A DNA stretch of 64,000 bases from Achatina immaculata. Its lineage: Eukaryota; Mollusca; Gastropoda; Stylommatophora; Achatinidae. Each line of letters begins with the position of its first letter. Within the stretch, counting starts at the first letter, position 1. Shown in pieces: positions 1 to 15,000 of the stretch. The translations under genes were made by a program, and so were the position numbers. Where the stretch lies: positions 186,001-250,000 of the forward strand of contig CM019708.1 in the NCBI GenBank assembly GCA_009760885.1, read 5' to 3'. The notes beneath the pieces were generated by a model. The model had not been told where the DNA came from. It searched no databases and worked only from the letters and a program-made list of their open reading frames with translations.

Positions 1-3
1 CAG

Positions 4-99
4 ATACTTACAGTTTGATTCTTGGTGGTATCTAAAGGGCAAACACCAAGGGACCAAAACCTGGGAACCTCAGAGCAATATCTTCCCAGATGGATTCAG
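4..99 (+). CDS. Gene A exon (equivalent to gene B exon 8)
   Basis: 96 nt preceded by CAG and followed by GTGATG. It begins with the last base of a split codon and encodes LQFDSWWYLKG and NIFPDGF. It is the same length and phase as 44238-44333. Any upstream exons are outside the window. Confidence 0.85.
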
Positions 100-3000
100 G
101 TGATGCATTAAAACTGTCAGTAATGTGCCTCTTATCATGTTTTGTACATTATCATCATCCTAATTATAGCACTACATATCTTTGATCTTTCTCTTATTTT
201 ATTATTATAGCTAATTTTACTTTTTTTTCTTCTTCTGTTCCAAATATATATAACTGAAGTGTTTTTTTTATTACTCATTTGTCCAAATTTTGCATAAAAT
301 CTTGCTCTTCAAAGTATCCTTGATTGAGATGGATGTGGTCAAATCCATGAGTATGCATTTACAAAGGCTTAAAGCAGTCTGTTCTATTTCCACTGCTGCC
401 ACTCTCAAATTAGTTTACTTGTACATAAATGGGTATTGGCCATGCTGTAGTGAGGAAAAAACTGCACCGGAAAACAAATACAGAGTGAGGCATCAGTCAT
501 TCATTCATTTGCATGTCCCTTGCAGAATTTTGCCTCCTTAACAGCACTCTTGTAGGCCTCTCGGATGTGACCAAGATGCCCTGCTGCTGTTGCATCCAGA
601 GTGGGGCATACACAGTCAAATATCAAGAGCATCTGAGTTCTCAGAAAATTGGACTTCATCTTAGTCACAGCAGGTGAACAATTAAAATAAAATTTAAAAA
701 ATAAAAAAAAAAGAATTCTCTTAATAGAAACAACATAATCACCAAAGTTAGCATGTCAGAGCTGGACAAAAACTCTCAGTTCCTAGCAGTGTTCCATATG
801 CCTCTGTGTGCTGTGCCAATCTGGCCAATAAGTGTAAGACAAAGAGTTCCTACTACAGTGCAGCTTAATGAGAAAAATAGCACAGCAACAAACAGGGAGT
901 TTCTTGATATACCCCACATTCAAAAGTTAGAAGAGCCATAGCAGCCTGTTATGATCAGTGAATGGAATAACCACAGATACAAACCCTACATGATTTTGCA
1001 TGCATTATTATTAATAATGACTATTATTTCTAACGCATGCGTGTATCTTAACAAAGTATTCTTCCTACTTTTCATTGTCTTCTCAGTTTTACCTATTTTT
1101 CTTTAAATGATTGATCTTCTCATATTTTTCTTCACACTGACTTTCTTTTTTTTTTTTATGCTCATTTATGCCAATTATTTTATTCTCATTTATGTTCTTT
1201 AAGTAACAAAGATGTATGTATAAATTACAGGAGTCTCTATAACAGGACAAAATTGCCATTTGGTTGCCACAACAGATTTTGGTAAGATGAATACTGAGCA
1301 TCCACTGTAACACACACACCATTTTCACTTCAGTAGAAAAATAAATACAGTGCTGTTTATTGTCAATATCTTCTTTCCATTCCTGATATCATTGCCTGTT
1401 TGTTTCACAGAAAGCAAAAAAAAATAATTTCTGGGAAAGTTACAGCACAGGTTTGTTGTGACCACATTATCCAGATAACTGAAAAAATAAAACTCATGAG
1501 TGAAGATTCATGACTATTAAATCTTGGACTGATAAAAGTGTAATAATTACATTTCTTCTGAATATACATTAATTCTTATATCTTATATCCTTCCTGTGCC
1601 GTTAAACGTCACATATGGCTTGCAAAGTAGTTCGCCAATAGTTCCCGTTTTCGGCGAGCTTTTCAACCTCATCAAGGGATTTTATGCCTATTAGTTTCGC
1701 CTATCAATGTCATCTTTAGAGTTTTTCGTGGTCTGCCTCTTTTCCTTTGGCCTGTTGTGCTCCACTTGATAGCTTGTTTTGGGATTCTCTGATCGTTTCT
1801 TCTCATCACATGACCAACATATGTCCATCTCCCTTTCCTGATCACCCATGAGACTGGCTGTTCTTCGCTCATCTGTCTTATCTCTGCATTGTTCTTGAAT
1901 TCGTTCCACTTGATGCAGAGTATTTTCCTTAGGTATTTGTTTTCAAAAGAGTCGAATTTCTTGTCTATTTCTTTAGTTGTTTTCCAGATTTTGCATGCAT
2001 AAATGAGAGTGCATATTACATTTGAATTGAATAGTCTTAATTTGGTTTTTGTGCTTATAACTTTTGAATTCCATATGTTCTCAAGATTCTTGAAGATCGA
2101 TGCTGCTTTTGCAATTTTAACTTCCTTTCTGGTGTCACCATCCTAGTCTATGTAGCTGCCAAGGGATGCAAATTGATTGACTTCTTCACTATCTGTCCTT
2201 TCTACATGTATTTTTCCATTTTGATTAATGAGTAGTTTCATTATTTTTGTTTTGACCTTGTTAATTTCAAGTCCTATTTTGGTAGCCAGTTAAGACAGGA
2301 TATCCGTTTTTTTCTTGCATAGACTTCACATTGTTACTGATAGAGTTATGTCATCAGCAAAATCAAGGTCTTCTAGTTGGGTCCCATGTACCCATTGAAT
2401 ACCTGTGTTATCTGTGCAGCATTTTTTCATTATGAAGTCTATCGCAATTCCAAAAAGCAAAGGAAATAGTATACATCCTTGTTTCACACCTGTTTCAATC
2501 TGGAACCATTCGCTCATCCCTTCTTCTGTCTTGACTGCACAAACATATCCATTGTAGAGGTCCTTAATGATTTTGACAGTTTTAGATGGTATTCCATATA
2601 GACTTAAAATTCTCCACAATGAATCTCTGTGTATGCTATCAAATGCCTTTTTAAAGTCTGTGAAGTTCAGTATTAATGGTTTCTGCTTTTCAATATGTTC
2701 TTCAAGTATTATTCTTAGAGTAAAGATCTGGTAGAGACAACTTCTCCCTTTTCAAAATCTTGCTTGTTCTTCTCTCATTGCAGTATCCACTATATCTTTA
2801 AGTCTATTCAAAATGACCTTGCAAAATACTTTTGACACAACTGATATTAAGGTTACTCCTCTCCAGTTGTTACAGTCACTAAGGTTGCCTTTTTTTGGTA
2901 TTTTAACAATGATTCCTTTTTTCCATTTAGAAGGGATCTTTTCTTCTTTCCAAATCTTGTTAAACATTCTCTGTAGTTGTCTCATGTTGTCAGTACTGAT

Positions 3001-6000
3001 AGCTTTTAACATTTCTGGTGTTATTTCATCTTCTCTTGCAGCTTTGTTGTTAGCCATTAAATTCACTGCTGTTTCCATTTCATGCAATGTAATTTCCTCC
3101 AGGTTGACATTTAGTTGTGGTGTTGGTAAGTCGGTTTCAAGGTTTATCAATTCTTTTGGATGTGGTTGATTAAGTATTGCTTGGAAGTGTTCATCCCATC
3201 TTTGGTTTTGGTCTTTACATAATGTTAATAGGGTTCCAGTTTTGCTAAGGATTGGTCTTTCTTTAGATGTAATAGTACCTGTTAGCCTCTTTTATATGTC
3301 TTCTTCTTCTTCTTCTTCTTCGTTCGCATTGTCTGTCTATACCTGCAGTCCTGTCTCTTGGATAAATTTCACTGTTTTTTTGTAATTCATGTATGGAACC
3401 GTAGAGCTTATCTTCTTTAGTGGTTTCACTGGGCCAGTAATTATTTCTGTGTTTCATAGTTGGTGCAGTTCTGGAGGATATGTTCCACAGTTTGGGGCAC
3501 CTGGGCACATGTACATAGACTAGTAGTACCAACCTTAAACTTTGTATACATATGACTTCGGAGTCGAGTGTGTCCTGTTCGGAGACGGAAGATGGTGACT
3601 TGTTCCTTTCTGTTTAGCATGTGATAGTCATCATGTGGTGGTGTTTGTGGCTTCCTGTAGGTTTTTATCATGCTTTTCTTCTGATTATAGGTGATTGGTA
3701 TGTCTGGTTGCTCCATTTCAGTGCCATCTTTGGCCAGATGGTCAGCTTTCTCATTGCCTGGTATACCACAGTGGGAGGGAATCCATTGCAAACTGACTCC
3801 ATGTTGTAAGCCAATTTTTGACAAGGCATCCTTAAGGTCTGGTAGTTTGTTGCACTGAAGAGCTTCCGGTACTGATCTTACATCTGTGAGAATTACTACA
3901 GGACATGTATCAATTCTGGAGTCTGATAGTTTTTCAACTGCAGCAATAATTGCCCTAACTTCTGCATCAAAGTTGTTGCAGTATTTTCCAGTGGGTATGG
4001 AAATCTTGTCAGAGGTGTTGTTTGGATATTCAATATGTGCTCCTGCCCCTCCATTCTTTATGGCATTGTGTGCAGATCCATCTGTATACACACGTATCCA
4101 GGTGCCACATGGATATTTGTCATCTAGCACACTAAGTGTGGCTGTTGACCTTACAAGGCTGCTTTGCATCTCACCATTCTGCACACCTTTCACTTCAGTC
4201 TGAATAGTTATTGTGTATAATCTGCTTCTTTCCATGGTGTATGCTCTGGTACAGATGATAATGGAGTGACTACAGTTGGAAGGTCAGGTATCAGCTTACG
4301 CATACGCTTGGCCTGGTGAATGAAGCTGCTTCTTTTAAGCCGGCTTAATGCCAAGTTATTGAATCTCTCCTTCAGGGGATGGCTTATAGAAAAAAGATAG
4401 GAGCAGCTTTATTTATTAACAAACCGCAAAATTGTAACTTTTTATTCACATATATGAAAGGAAACAATGGGAAAAAGAGGGATTTTGATATCAGCATATT
4501 TGATTTTCTATATTTATATTCAAAAACTGTGTTTTACATCAAGTGTTAGTAGTACTACTTAGCAAAGAGCTGATTTGAGTATAACAAAATTATTTTGTGG
4601 TTTCTTTCTTTCAAAAACTGGGTGTCAGTTATCATTTTAAATACATATTATTGTGTACAGCAGCAGTGGATATTTCGTTTCTGCCTTAACTGGAAAGGAA
4701 TAATATGTTATTAATAATACAAATAAAATACAAATAATAAAACCAAGTTAAGATTATTCAATTCAAATGTGATATCTATCCTCATTTATACACGTGAAAG
4801 CTGGAAGTCAACTAAAGAACAAGAAATTAGACTTTTGAAAACAAATGCTTCAGCAAAATACTTGGTATAAAGTGGAATGAATTCAAGAACAATGCAGAGA
4901 TAAGACAGATGAGCAAACAACAACCTGTCTCATGGGTGATCAGAAAAAGAAGATGGACATATGTAGGCCATGTGATGAGAAGAAACAATCAGAGAATACC
5001 AAAACAAGCTATCAAGTGGAGCACAACAGACCAAAGAAAAAGAGGTCGACCACATGAAACTCTAAAGAGGACATTCTTAAGAGAAGCCAGTTTAGTGAAC
5101 ATAACATCCCTTGATAAAGTTGAAAAACTCGACGAAAATAGGAAAACTTTGCAAACAACTATGCGAGCCCTATGTGACATTTAACAGCATGGGAATGATA
5201 TAAAATGTAAGAAAATAAATTTGTCAGAGTGAATTCACGTCAACAATGAATTTATTCCAAATTGTAAGAGTATCCACTGTGGTTCTGTATTTTTTAAAAT
5301 GCCCTGTATTTTGTACTTGATGTTCATAGGTCGACCACACAAAACTCTAAAGAGGACACTGTTAAGAGAGGCCAAATTAGTAGGCATAATATTCCTTGAT
5401 GAGGTTGAAAAGCTCGTTGTAGACAGGAAAACTTGGCGAACTACAATGCGAGTCCTATGTGGCGTTTAACAACACTGGAAGGATGTAAGATGTCCATAGC
5501 ATTAACTTTTACTTTTTCTTATATAACATTAATTCAACATTTTTTTGTATTTGTTGCTTCTAAAGGGATGAGGATACAACATATGCCAAGTACAATGGTG
5601 GGCCATACAATTTTATACCAGACAGTACATCAGGGCTCTCAGTGCCTGATGATGGTGTAAGAATATTTTTGTCATTCTCCGGTCATTACGTTATGAGAAG
5701 TACTATGGTATTCTATAGGACTGTCTTTGCATGGATAGGCCATGGAGATGTGGTTTATAAGAAGGATGTTGAAGGTACTGTGGACAGCCAAGAAAGCCAA
5801 TGAAGAAGTCTTAAGAGAGGCTGGAGTTAAAAAGCAAATTATAGCAAAGATCAGAGGCAGATAAGTGAGATTTATAGGACATTTTCAGAGAAGAGGAAAA
5901 TTGGAACACACTGTGGCAAGTGGAAAAATTGAGGGAAGAAGAGACAGAGGAAGATAGAGAGAGAAGTTACTGAATGGGCTGTCAGTGTGGCTAGGAAGAA

Positions 6001-9000
6001 AGTCACCGGTGGATCTCATAATCAAGTCTAAAGGCAGAGGATTATGGAGAGAAATGATCGCCTACGCCATGCGGCATGGCACTTGAATTGAATTGAATTT
6101 GCGTGAATAACTTTTGAAATTGGTGTTACTTTGTGATTTATGTTATTATTATTTTATGTTTTCAGTATGTGCATTAAACAAATTATTGAATCAAAAAATG
6201 TAAACACTTAAAAATTATAAATTGAGAAGTTAGTCCAGAGAGAATTTAACGAGGAACAAAAAGGTAATATATTGTCATAGTATTCACATAAGTGATTTTC
6301 TATGAAATGAAGAGTAAGTATTCAATATGTATAAAGGAAGCTAAATCACTGGCAGATAGACATACTGTAGACAATATGCAACAGGAGAAAGAAAACAAAT
6401 AAAGATAACAGTCTGGAAAATGAAACGATAGCAGAGATATTACAGATAACAGTACATTTCAATCACCTTGTGCATTTGACAGGATATCAGTAATAGATCT
6501 CTTTCTTGTATGTTCTTACAACAGTGAACATGTAGGTAATAATACTTATATTGAAGCATAATTAAATACAATATTTTTATAGAAATCTTGGCAGTACATA
6601 CTGAAGATGTGATTACACTAGTACTCTTGTGAAAATTATATGATAACATTCTTCATCTTAGTAGACTATTTTGAAGCAGGCAGATTGAACTAACCAAAGA
6701 CCGTTTTGCTGAAAATCTTCTTTCATGACTGATGCTACCAGTTCTGGATTTACATAATCAGTGAAAAAATAGGAGACAATGCTACTGTCACTTTGAGCTT
6801 CTTTTTTTCAAATAATACTATGCCTTTTTTGTGGTTAGCGGGGTAGGGGTATCCCCTATCAAAGGAGAAGTAAGACGCCTCCTTACCTCCGTTAGTCTAC
6901 GGGACACCCTTGGGCAAGGTGGAGTACCCGTATAGCCCCCCGATCAGGGTGACGTGAAGCCATGGGAGCAGGTGGTGGATGGAATGGGAGAGCAGCTGAC
7001 AGATAATGTTGGTCATGGTCACCTATTCTATGATGGTAGGCAGATGATCTCAATGTAGGGACAATGGCTACGATCACTGACTAGTACAGTCACTGCCCGG
7101 TAGGAAAGCAATGGTAAACTACCTTCTGGAAACATACCAAGAAACCCAAGCAGCAATCATGGAAAGTCAAATAGGAAAAAGATCTGGTGGTGAGTCCCCC
7201 AGGCCAGATAGATCTAATTTTAACACTGGGGAAGAGTGTGAGGCAGAGGTCGGTACTAGTAATTGTGATGACGGACAAAATCCTGACGGTGTTACCAAGG
7301 AAAACCCCTGTATCAAACTAAAAAGAAAAATAAGAGTAGGAACATGGAATGTAAGAAGTATGTATGAGGGAAAATATCAAGTAATAAGTGACGAGATGAA
7401 AAGAACGCGGATACACATTTTGGGAATCTGCGAACATCGATGGAAAGGATCAGGACACTTTAAGAGCGAGAATGATAATATTTATATATTCTGGCGGAGA
7501 AGTAGGAGGAAAGAATGGAGTGGCTTTTTATTTGGACAAATCAACATCAAAAGCATTACTAGGCTACAATCCAGTAAGTGATAGAATCCTAACAATCAGA
7601 CTTAAGGGCATTCCTAGAAATGTAACAGTCATCCAGGTATATGCACCTACATCAGCAGCAGAAGAAGATGAAGTAGAACATTTTTATAACACACTGCAGA
7701 CGACAATGGACCAGGTACGGAAAAATGATATTGTATTTATAATGGGTGATTTTAATGCAAAAATTGGTACAGAAAGAGCAGAAGATGAAGGACAAGTTGT
7801 AGGGAAATTTAGCATAGGACACAGAAATGAGGCAGGTGACAATCTAATGGCGTTTTGTATGGAAAATGAGCTAATGATCGCTAACACACTTTTTAAACAA
7901 CATCCAAGAAGACTTTACACATGGACATCACCTGATGGGAAAACCAGGAATCAAATAGATTACATTTTAGTGCAGAGAAGGTGGAGGTCAAGCATAACAT
8001 CAGCAAAAACTTTACCAAGTGCTTATTGTGACACGGACCATGAGTTATTAATAGCAGACATGAAGATAAAGCTAAAAAAGATAGTTATGGGATCAAGACC
8101 ACTCCGCTTTGACCTTACAAATACCAGAACAATACGGTATAGAAGTGAAGAACCGTTTCGAAATCCTGATGGCTGTACAGGAAGAGATGACACCAGATGA
8201 ATTGGCTACGCAGGCCAAAGATATCTTAGTAACAACAGCTAAAGACATGGTTCCAGTAAAGAAAACACAAAAGAATAGATGGATCACAGCAGGTACACTA
8301 GAACTGATAAAACAATGTAGAGAAATGAAGACGCAATGGAGAGTGACAAACAACAACAAAGATAAATATAAAACTTTAACAAAAGAAGTACGAAGAAACA
8401 TAAGAAAAGACAAAAAACAATACATACAAGATTGTTGTGAAAGAATAGAAGAACATCAGAAGTGTGGAAGAGATAGTGAAATGTTTAAAGAAATGAAGAC
8501 ATTGACGAGAAATGTCACACCTAAGCTAAATGTAATTTGTGATGAGATGGGGAATACCCTGACAGAGACAGAGGAAATTCTGGAAAGATGGAAGGAATAT
8601 TGCAAAAGAATGTATGAAACAACCGACTGTGGAAGCAGAAATCAACAGTGTGAATTATTATTGGAGGAGAAAGAACCCGAGCCGACAATGGAAGAAGTTT
8701 TATGGGCAATAAAGAGTCTGAAAAATGGTAAATCACCAGGATGTGATGAGATAACCGCTGAATTTATTAAAGCAGGAGGAAAGGAGTGTGCAACAATCTA
8801 TCATGCACTATGTAAAAAGATATGGCATTCAGGTATTTGGCCAAAAGAATGGAAAAGAACTGTATTCATACCACTGCCAAAAAGGGTAACCTGAAATTAT
8901 GCACCAACTACAGAACTGTTGCCCTGATTAGTCATGCCAGTAAAATTCTGTTAAAAATCATAATGGGTAGACTTCGAAAGAAAGAAGAAGAAGTCAATAT

Positions 9001-12000
9001 GGTCCAAGCTGGCTTCAGGCAAGGAAGAGGATCAAGAGATCATATATTCAATCTAAGATTAATAATAGAGAAATGCAGGGAGTTTAATGTGAATCTATAT
9101 TTATCCTTTATAGACTACTCAAAGGCATTTGATTGTGTACAACACCAGAAACTTTGGGAAATAATGGAAAAAATGGGATTTCCAACACATTTGATACAAT
9201 TAACATCACTGCTGTATTTAGACCAACAAGCAGCAGTAAGAATAAATGGTGAAACAACAACTTGGTTTGACATAAAACAAGGGGTCCGTCAGGGGTGCAT
9301 ATTGTCACCCTACTTATTTAACTTGTATACTGAAAATATAATGAGGAATGTTAGAGAAGATGTAGACAAAGAATATTACGATGCCATAACAGTTGGAGGT
9401 TATGAAATACCAGAGATCAGATATGCTGATGACACAGTATTGCTGTCCACAACACAAGAAGGAATGGGAAAACTAATTATGTCAGTCCGCAAGAACAGCG
9501 AAGAGCAGAACCTCTATCTTAATGCAAAGAAAACTAAAGTGATGACAACTGACAAAACAGACAAGGCAACTGAAATATGTATCAGTGGGGAAAAACTGGA
9601 AGAAGTGGAGAGTTTTGAATATCTTGGATCACTACTAACTAATAATGGAGATACAATGCGGGAAATTAAAAGGAGGACATCTATTGCTCTTCAGAAAGTA
9701 AAACAAATAAAGAATCTGTGGAGAGGAGCAGACAGAACCACAAAAATAAGATTTTTAAGGGCATGCATCTTTCCCATCGCAACATATGCCTGTGAGACCT
9801 GGACACTTAACAAAACAGCTGAGAAGCACATAAATGCCTTTGAATGTAAATGCTATAGAAGAGTTCTCCAAATATCGTGGACACAAAAAAGAACAATATA
9901 TCTATACTACAAGAGCTTAATATTGAAGAAGGCTGGCTAGTAAAGAGGATTAAAGAGAGAAAACTTAAATATTTTGGCCACATTAAACGTCATGATACTT
10001 TAGAGAGGACCGTATTGGAAGGATACATGGTGGGAAAAAGAAAAGAGGAAGACCGAAACGAAGATGGCTGCAGGACATCGTTGATGATCTGGAAATGGAT
10101 GCAGCAGCAGCAGGCCATCTTGCTCACAACCGAGAGGCCTACAGGAGTGCTGTTTGGGAGGCAAAGTTCCGCAAGGGACAAGCAAAGGAATGAATGAATG
10201 AACTATGCCTTTATAGAGACCCTCTCAACTTGGCATCTTGCCTAGTTTCCAGACCTTGTGATGTTAAATGTTTTATACAAAACCATCACATTATTTTAGA
10301 TGTAATATGTAAGTTAGCAAGCTTTCCAAAACAACATGTCATTTTGTTTTTCATCAGAAATTTTGGCTAGATTTGTTCAACATGACACAAGGTTGGGGCC
10401 AGTTCATTCTATATGAACAGGTATATTTAAAGCTTTTGAACAATTTTTTTTTAACTTTTGATGCATATATATTTCTGTAATTATCTCTGATTTGCTAAAA
10501 AATTTATCAGATGTTTTTGGATTTCATTTTCCTTCTTAATGTTAATTACAATACTCTTCTTCCTCTTTAAACATTCTAAGATCTCTCTGAACCTCAAGTA
10601 CCCAAAGAGCATGGGGCTTCTGCAAGAGTTTTCCACAAATGCCTGTCTTTTGCCTTTTTTTCCGCTCTTGCCCAAGTGAGCCCTCTATTGCTCAACATCC
10701 TCTCTGTTGTTCTTCTCCATGTCTCCATTGGTCTACCCTTACTTCTGTTCCCCTGTGGTGTCCATCTTAGTGCTATTTTTGGCAGTGAGTCATCGGTCAT
10801 CTGGAGAACATCTCCCAACCATCCCCAGCATCTTTTGGAAATTCATTCTAAGACATCAAGGTTGAAATCTTCATAGAATGCAGTGTTCACCTTATGTTGT
10901 CAACAATTAAATTCATGATTGTTCTTTGATTGTGTGTCATAGATTTCTTCTTTTCTGATGACTTTCATATTTAAATTTCTGTTTAAATTTATTTTCTAAT
11001 GTTATACTAAGTCTTTGCTTTTTATGCAGGAAGCTCTCTACTATAGAGAGTGGAACAACACAACTCCTTCAGATCATCAGAGGAATTCCCCCCTCCCAGA
11101 CAAGTGTTTCGGCCCTAATAAACTCCTGACACTCTAAGGGGGGTGGGCTCCTCTGGGTCATGACTCCCAGAGGTCATGTGAGTTGTTGGTTTTTTTTTTT
11201 GTCCCCGGATTGAGTTGACACTGCACTTTTGAAGTGCGTCTTTAGTGATTTAGCCACGGAGGACTGGTATTGGTCGCAACAAATGAAATTATTTATGTTC
11301 TCAATGCTTGTTTCACATACTCCACAGCCAGCATGAAGCCTTTTCTGCTGTTTCTGAAAGGCTTTTCATTGCCCTTGCTCTTGCTTGTCCCTTTATGCCC
11401 AGTCTCTTACATAGGTCATATGCTGATGTTGCTACGAATCCTCTCTCTCCCACTTCTACAGCTATCACTTTTGCTGACTCTTGCCCCCTGCCTCAGTTGT
11501 TTGACCAGGTCATTGTACTTCTCACATTCGAACAGATGTTGCTCCTCTATGCTTGTTTCATACAGAACCATCAGCTCAGCAGTAAGAATAAATGGTGAAA
11601 CAACAACTTGGTTTGACATAAAACAAGGGGTCCGTCAGGGGTGCATATTGTCACCCTACTTATTTAACTTGTATACTGAAAATATAATGAGGAATGTTAG
11701 AGAAGATGTAGACAAAGAATATTACGATGCCATAACAGTTGGAGGTTATGAAATACCAGAGATCAGATATGCTGATGACACAGTATTGCTGTCCACAACA
11801 CAAGAAGGAATGGGAAAACTAATTATGTCAGTCCGCAAGAACAGCGAAGAGCAGAACCTCTATCTTAATGCAAAGAAAACTAAAGTGATGACAACTGACA
11901 AAACAGACAAGGCAACTGAAATATGTATCAGTGGGGAAAAACTGGAAGAAGTGGAGAGTTTTGAATATCTTGGATCACTACTAACTAATAATGGAGATAC

Positions 12001-15000
12001 AATGCGGGAAATTAAAAGGAGGACATCTATTGCTCTTCAGAAAGTAAAACAAATAAAGAATCTGTGGAGAGGAGCAGACAGAACCACAAAAATAAGATTT
12101 TTAAGGGCATGCATCTTTCCCATCGCAACATATGCCTGTGAGACCTGGACACTTAACAAAACAGCTGAGAAGCACATAAATGCCTTTGAATGTAAATGCT
12201 ATAGAAGAGTTCTCCAAATATCGTGGACACAAAAAAGAACAAATATCTATACTACAAGAGCTTAATATTGAAGAAGGCTGGCTAGTAAAGAGGATTAAAG
12301 AGAGAAAACTTAAATATTTTGGCCACATTAAACGTCATGATACTTTAGAGAGGACCGTATTGGAAGGATACATGGTGGGAAAAAGAAAAAGAGGAAGACC
12401 GAAACGAAGATGGCTGCAGGACATCGTTGATGATCTGGAAATGGATGCAGCAGCAGCAGGCCATCTTGCTCACAACCGAGAGGCCTACAGGAGTGCTGTT
12501 TGGGAGGCAAAGTTCCGCAAGGGACAAGCAAAGGAATGAATGAATGAACTATGCCTTTATAGAGACCCTCTCAACTTGGCATCTTGCCTAGTTTCCAGAC
12601 CTTGTGATGTTAAATGTTTTATACAAAACCATCACATTATTTTAGATGTAATATGTAAGTTAGCAAGCTTTCCAAAACAACATGTCATTTTGTTTTTCAT
12701 CAGAAATTTTGGCTAGATTTGTTCAACATGACACAAGGTTGGGGCCAGTTCATTCTATATGAACAGGTATATTTAAAGCTTTTGAACAATTTTTTTTTAA
12801 CTTTTGATGCATATATATTTCTGTAATTATCTCTGATTTGCTAAAAAATTTATCAGATGTTTTTGGATTTCATTTTCCTTCTTAATGTTAATTACAATAC
12901 TCTTCTTCCTCTTTAAACATTCTAAGATCTCTCTGAACCTCAAGTACCCAAAGAGCATGGGGCTTCTGCAAGAGTTTTCCACAAATGCCTGTCTTTTGCC
13001 TTTTTTTCCGCTCTTGCCCAAGTGAGCCCTCTATTGCTCAACATCCTCTCTGTTGTTCTTCTCCATGTCTCCATTGGTCTACCCTTACTTCTGTTCCCCT
13101 GTGGTGTCCATCTTAGTGCTATTTTTGGCAGTGAGTCATCTGGAGAACATCTCCCAACCATCCCCAGCATCTTTTGGAAATTCATTCTAAGACATCAAGG
13201 TTGAAATCTTCATAGAATGCAGTGTTCACCTTATGTTGTCAACAATTAAATTCATGATTGTTCTTTGATTGTGTGTCATAGATTTCTTCTTTTCTGATGA
13301 CTTTCATATTTAAATTTCTGTTTAAATTTATTTTCTAATGTTATACTAAGTCTTTGCTTTTTATGCAGGAAGCTCTCTACTATAGAGAGTGGAACAACAA
13401 CACAACTCCTTCAGATCATCAGAGGAATTCCCCCCTCCCAGACAAGTGTTTCGGCCCTAATAAACTCCTGACACTCTAAGGGGGGTGGGCTCCTCTGGGT
13501 CATGACTCCCAGAGGTCATGTGAGTTGTTGGTTTTTTTTTTTGTCCCCGGATTGAGTTGACACTGCACTTTTGAAGTGCGTCTTTAGTGATTTAGCCACG
13601 GAGGACTGGTATTGGTCGCAACAAATGAAATTATTTATGTTCTCAATGCTTGTTTCACATACTCCACAGCCAGCATGAAGCCTTTTCTGCTGTTTCTGAA
13701 AGGCTTTTCATTGCCCTTGCTCTTGCTTGTCCCTTTATGCCCAGTCTCTTACATAGGTCATATGCTGATGTTGCTACGAATCCTCTCTCTCCCACTTCTA
13801 CAGCTATCACTTTTGCTGACTCTTGCCCCCTGCCTCAGTTGTTTGACCAGGTCATTGTACTTCTCACATTCGAACAGATGTTGCTCCTCTATGCTTGTTT
13901 CATACAGAACCATCAGCTCAGTCATTATTAGTTCCTGTTTTTCTATGGAGTACACTACAATGTCCGGTTGCATTCCTGTGTTCTTGATGGCAGTCGGGTA
14001 TTCCCTTCTTCCTGGCAAGTCTGCTAATGTCCCTGATTTCAATATTCGATGTCGTACCAGCACCTATGAAGCATTTAGGTGGGATCTCAACTCTTGCTGT
14101 TATTTGCTTTATCTTTTGCCCTGCAGCACTCTGTAGAATATTCCAGGTGAGGTCTGAAGTTTTGTTAGTAGTACAGTATCACCTTAGATATTTTTTTTCA
14201 ATTTACAGGCCTTTTCAGGATCAAAGATAGACTAACAACAGTAGCAGACAAGTTTTTATATTTAAAAGATTGTGTAGTTTCAGTTTTTTTTTCTGAATGC
14301 TTCAACATTGACAATAAATGCTAGCATTTCTATCATTTTCTGGGTAATTTAAGTGGATTGGTACTGAAGACAGGTTAATCACTAGATATGATATACACAT
14401 GAGTACAGATTTCTTGGATATCTTTTTGTGATAAACTTTTAGGACTGGCTAGGTACAGAGACAGAAAAGAATGCTGTCCTCTTGGAAGATCTGTTTATGG
14501 CTCGGCGCTGGCTGCTGCAGATGGGACAAGCAGCAGAGAGATACACTATAACCATCTTGTACTGCATGGCTGGCAGCAGACATATGCTTCAGTCACTAGA
14601 GATTGCTGCAGTTACTCAAGTAAGTGAGCATTGGTTTATTAACTACCCCACAGGGTTTGTATAACCTTAGGGAAAAAAAACGCTGGCATAGAAAAAAAAA
14701 ACTTTATTTTCTATCTATCTACAGCAAATTGTATTACCTTCAAAAAAATATATGAATGAGCATACTATTTTATGATGATTTTTTATGTTAGCAAAGAGCT
14801 GCAGTTTCCAGTAACATTGGATTTCAACTGTAAATTGGTCTCATTCATTTGATAACTCTTGACTACACCTGCTTGTGTTCTGCTCTATAGCCTCTAGAAA
14901 AGAAAAAAACCTAATATTCCCATTACTGCTAAGTATTGTGCAATTTATTAAAGCAGAGAACAATATAAAGAACATGTGAGAATGTGGACAGAAAAATCAG

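Larger units (their letters stand above)
9231..13921. repeat. 2.35-kb tandem duplication with CAG microhomology in gene A
   Basis: Unit 1 runs from about 9231 to 11579, unit 2 from about 11577 to 13921. CAG is shared at the left edge, junction and right edge. I see four indels: 1 bp near 9897, 1 bp near 10043, 7 bp near 10797 and 3 bp near 11058, and no substitution in the parts compared. Each unit carries the LINE-B 3' half, gene A exon 4 and two minus-strand retroelement remnants. It is either a very young duplication or an assembly artefact. Confidence 0.93.

Noticed and set aside
8093..8425. Minus-strand hydrophobic open frame opposite LINE-B
   Set aside because: Shadow of the reverse transcriptase coding strand.
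11019..11090. Possible extra exon after TATGCAG at 11030 (EALYYREWNN)
   Set aside because: Gene B goes straight from the equivalent exon to DWL with matching phase, and the candidate runs into a repeat remnant without a matching donor.
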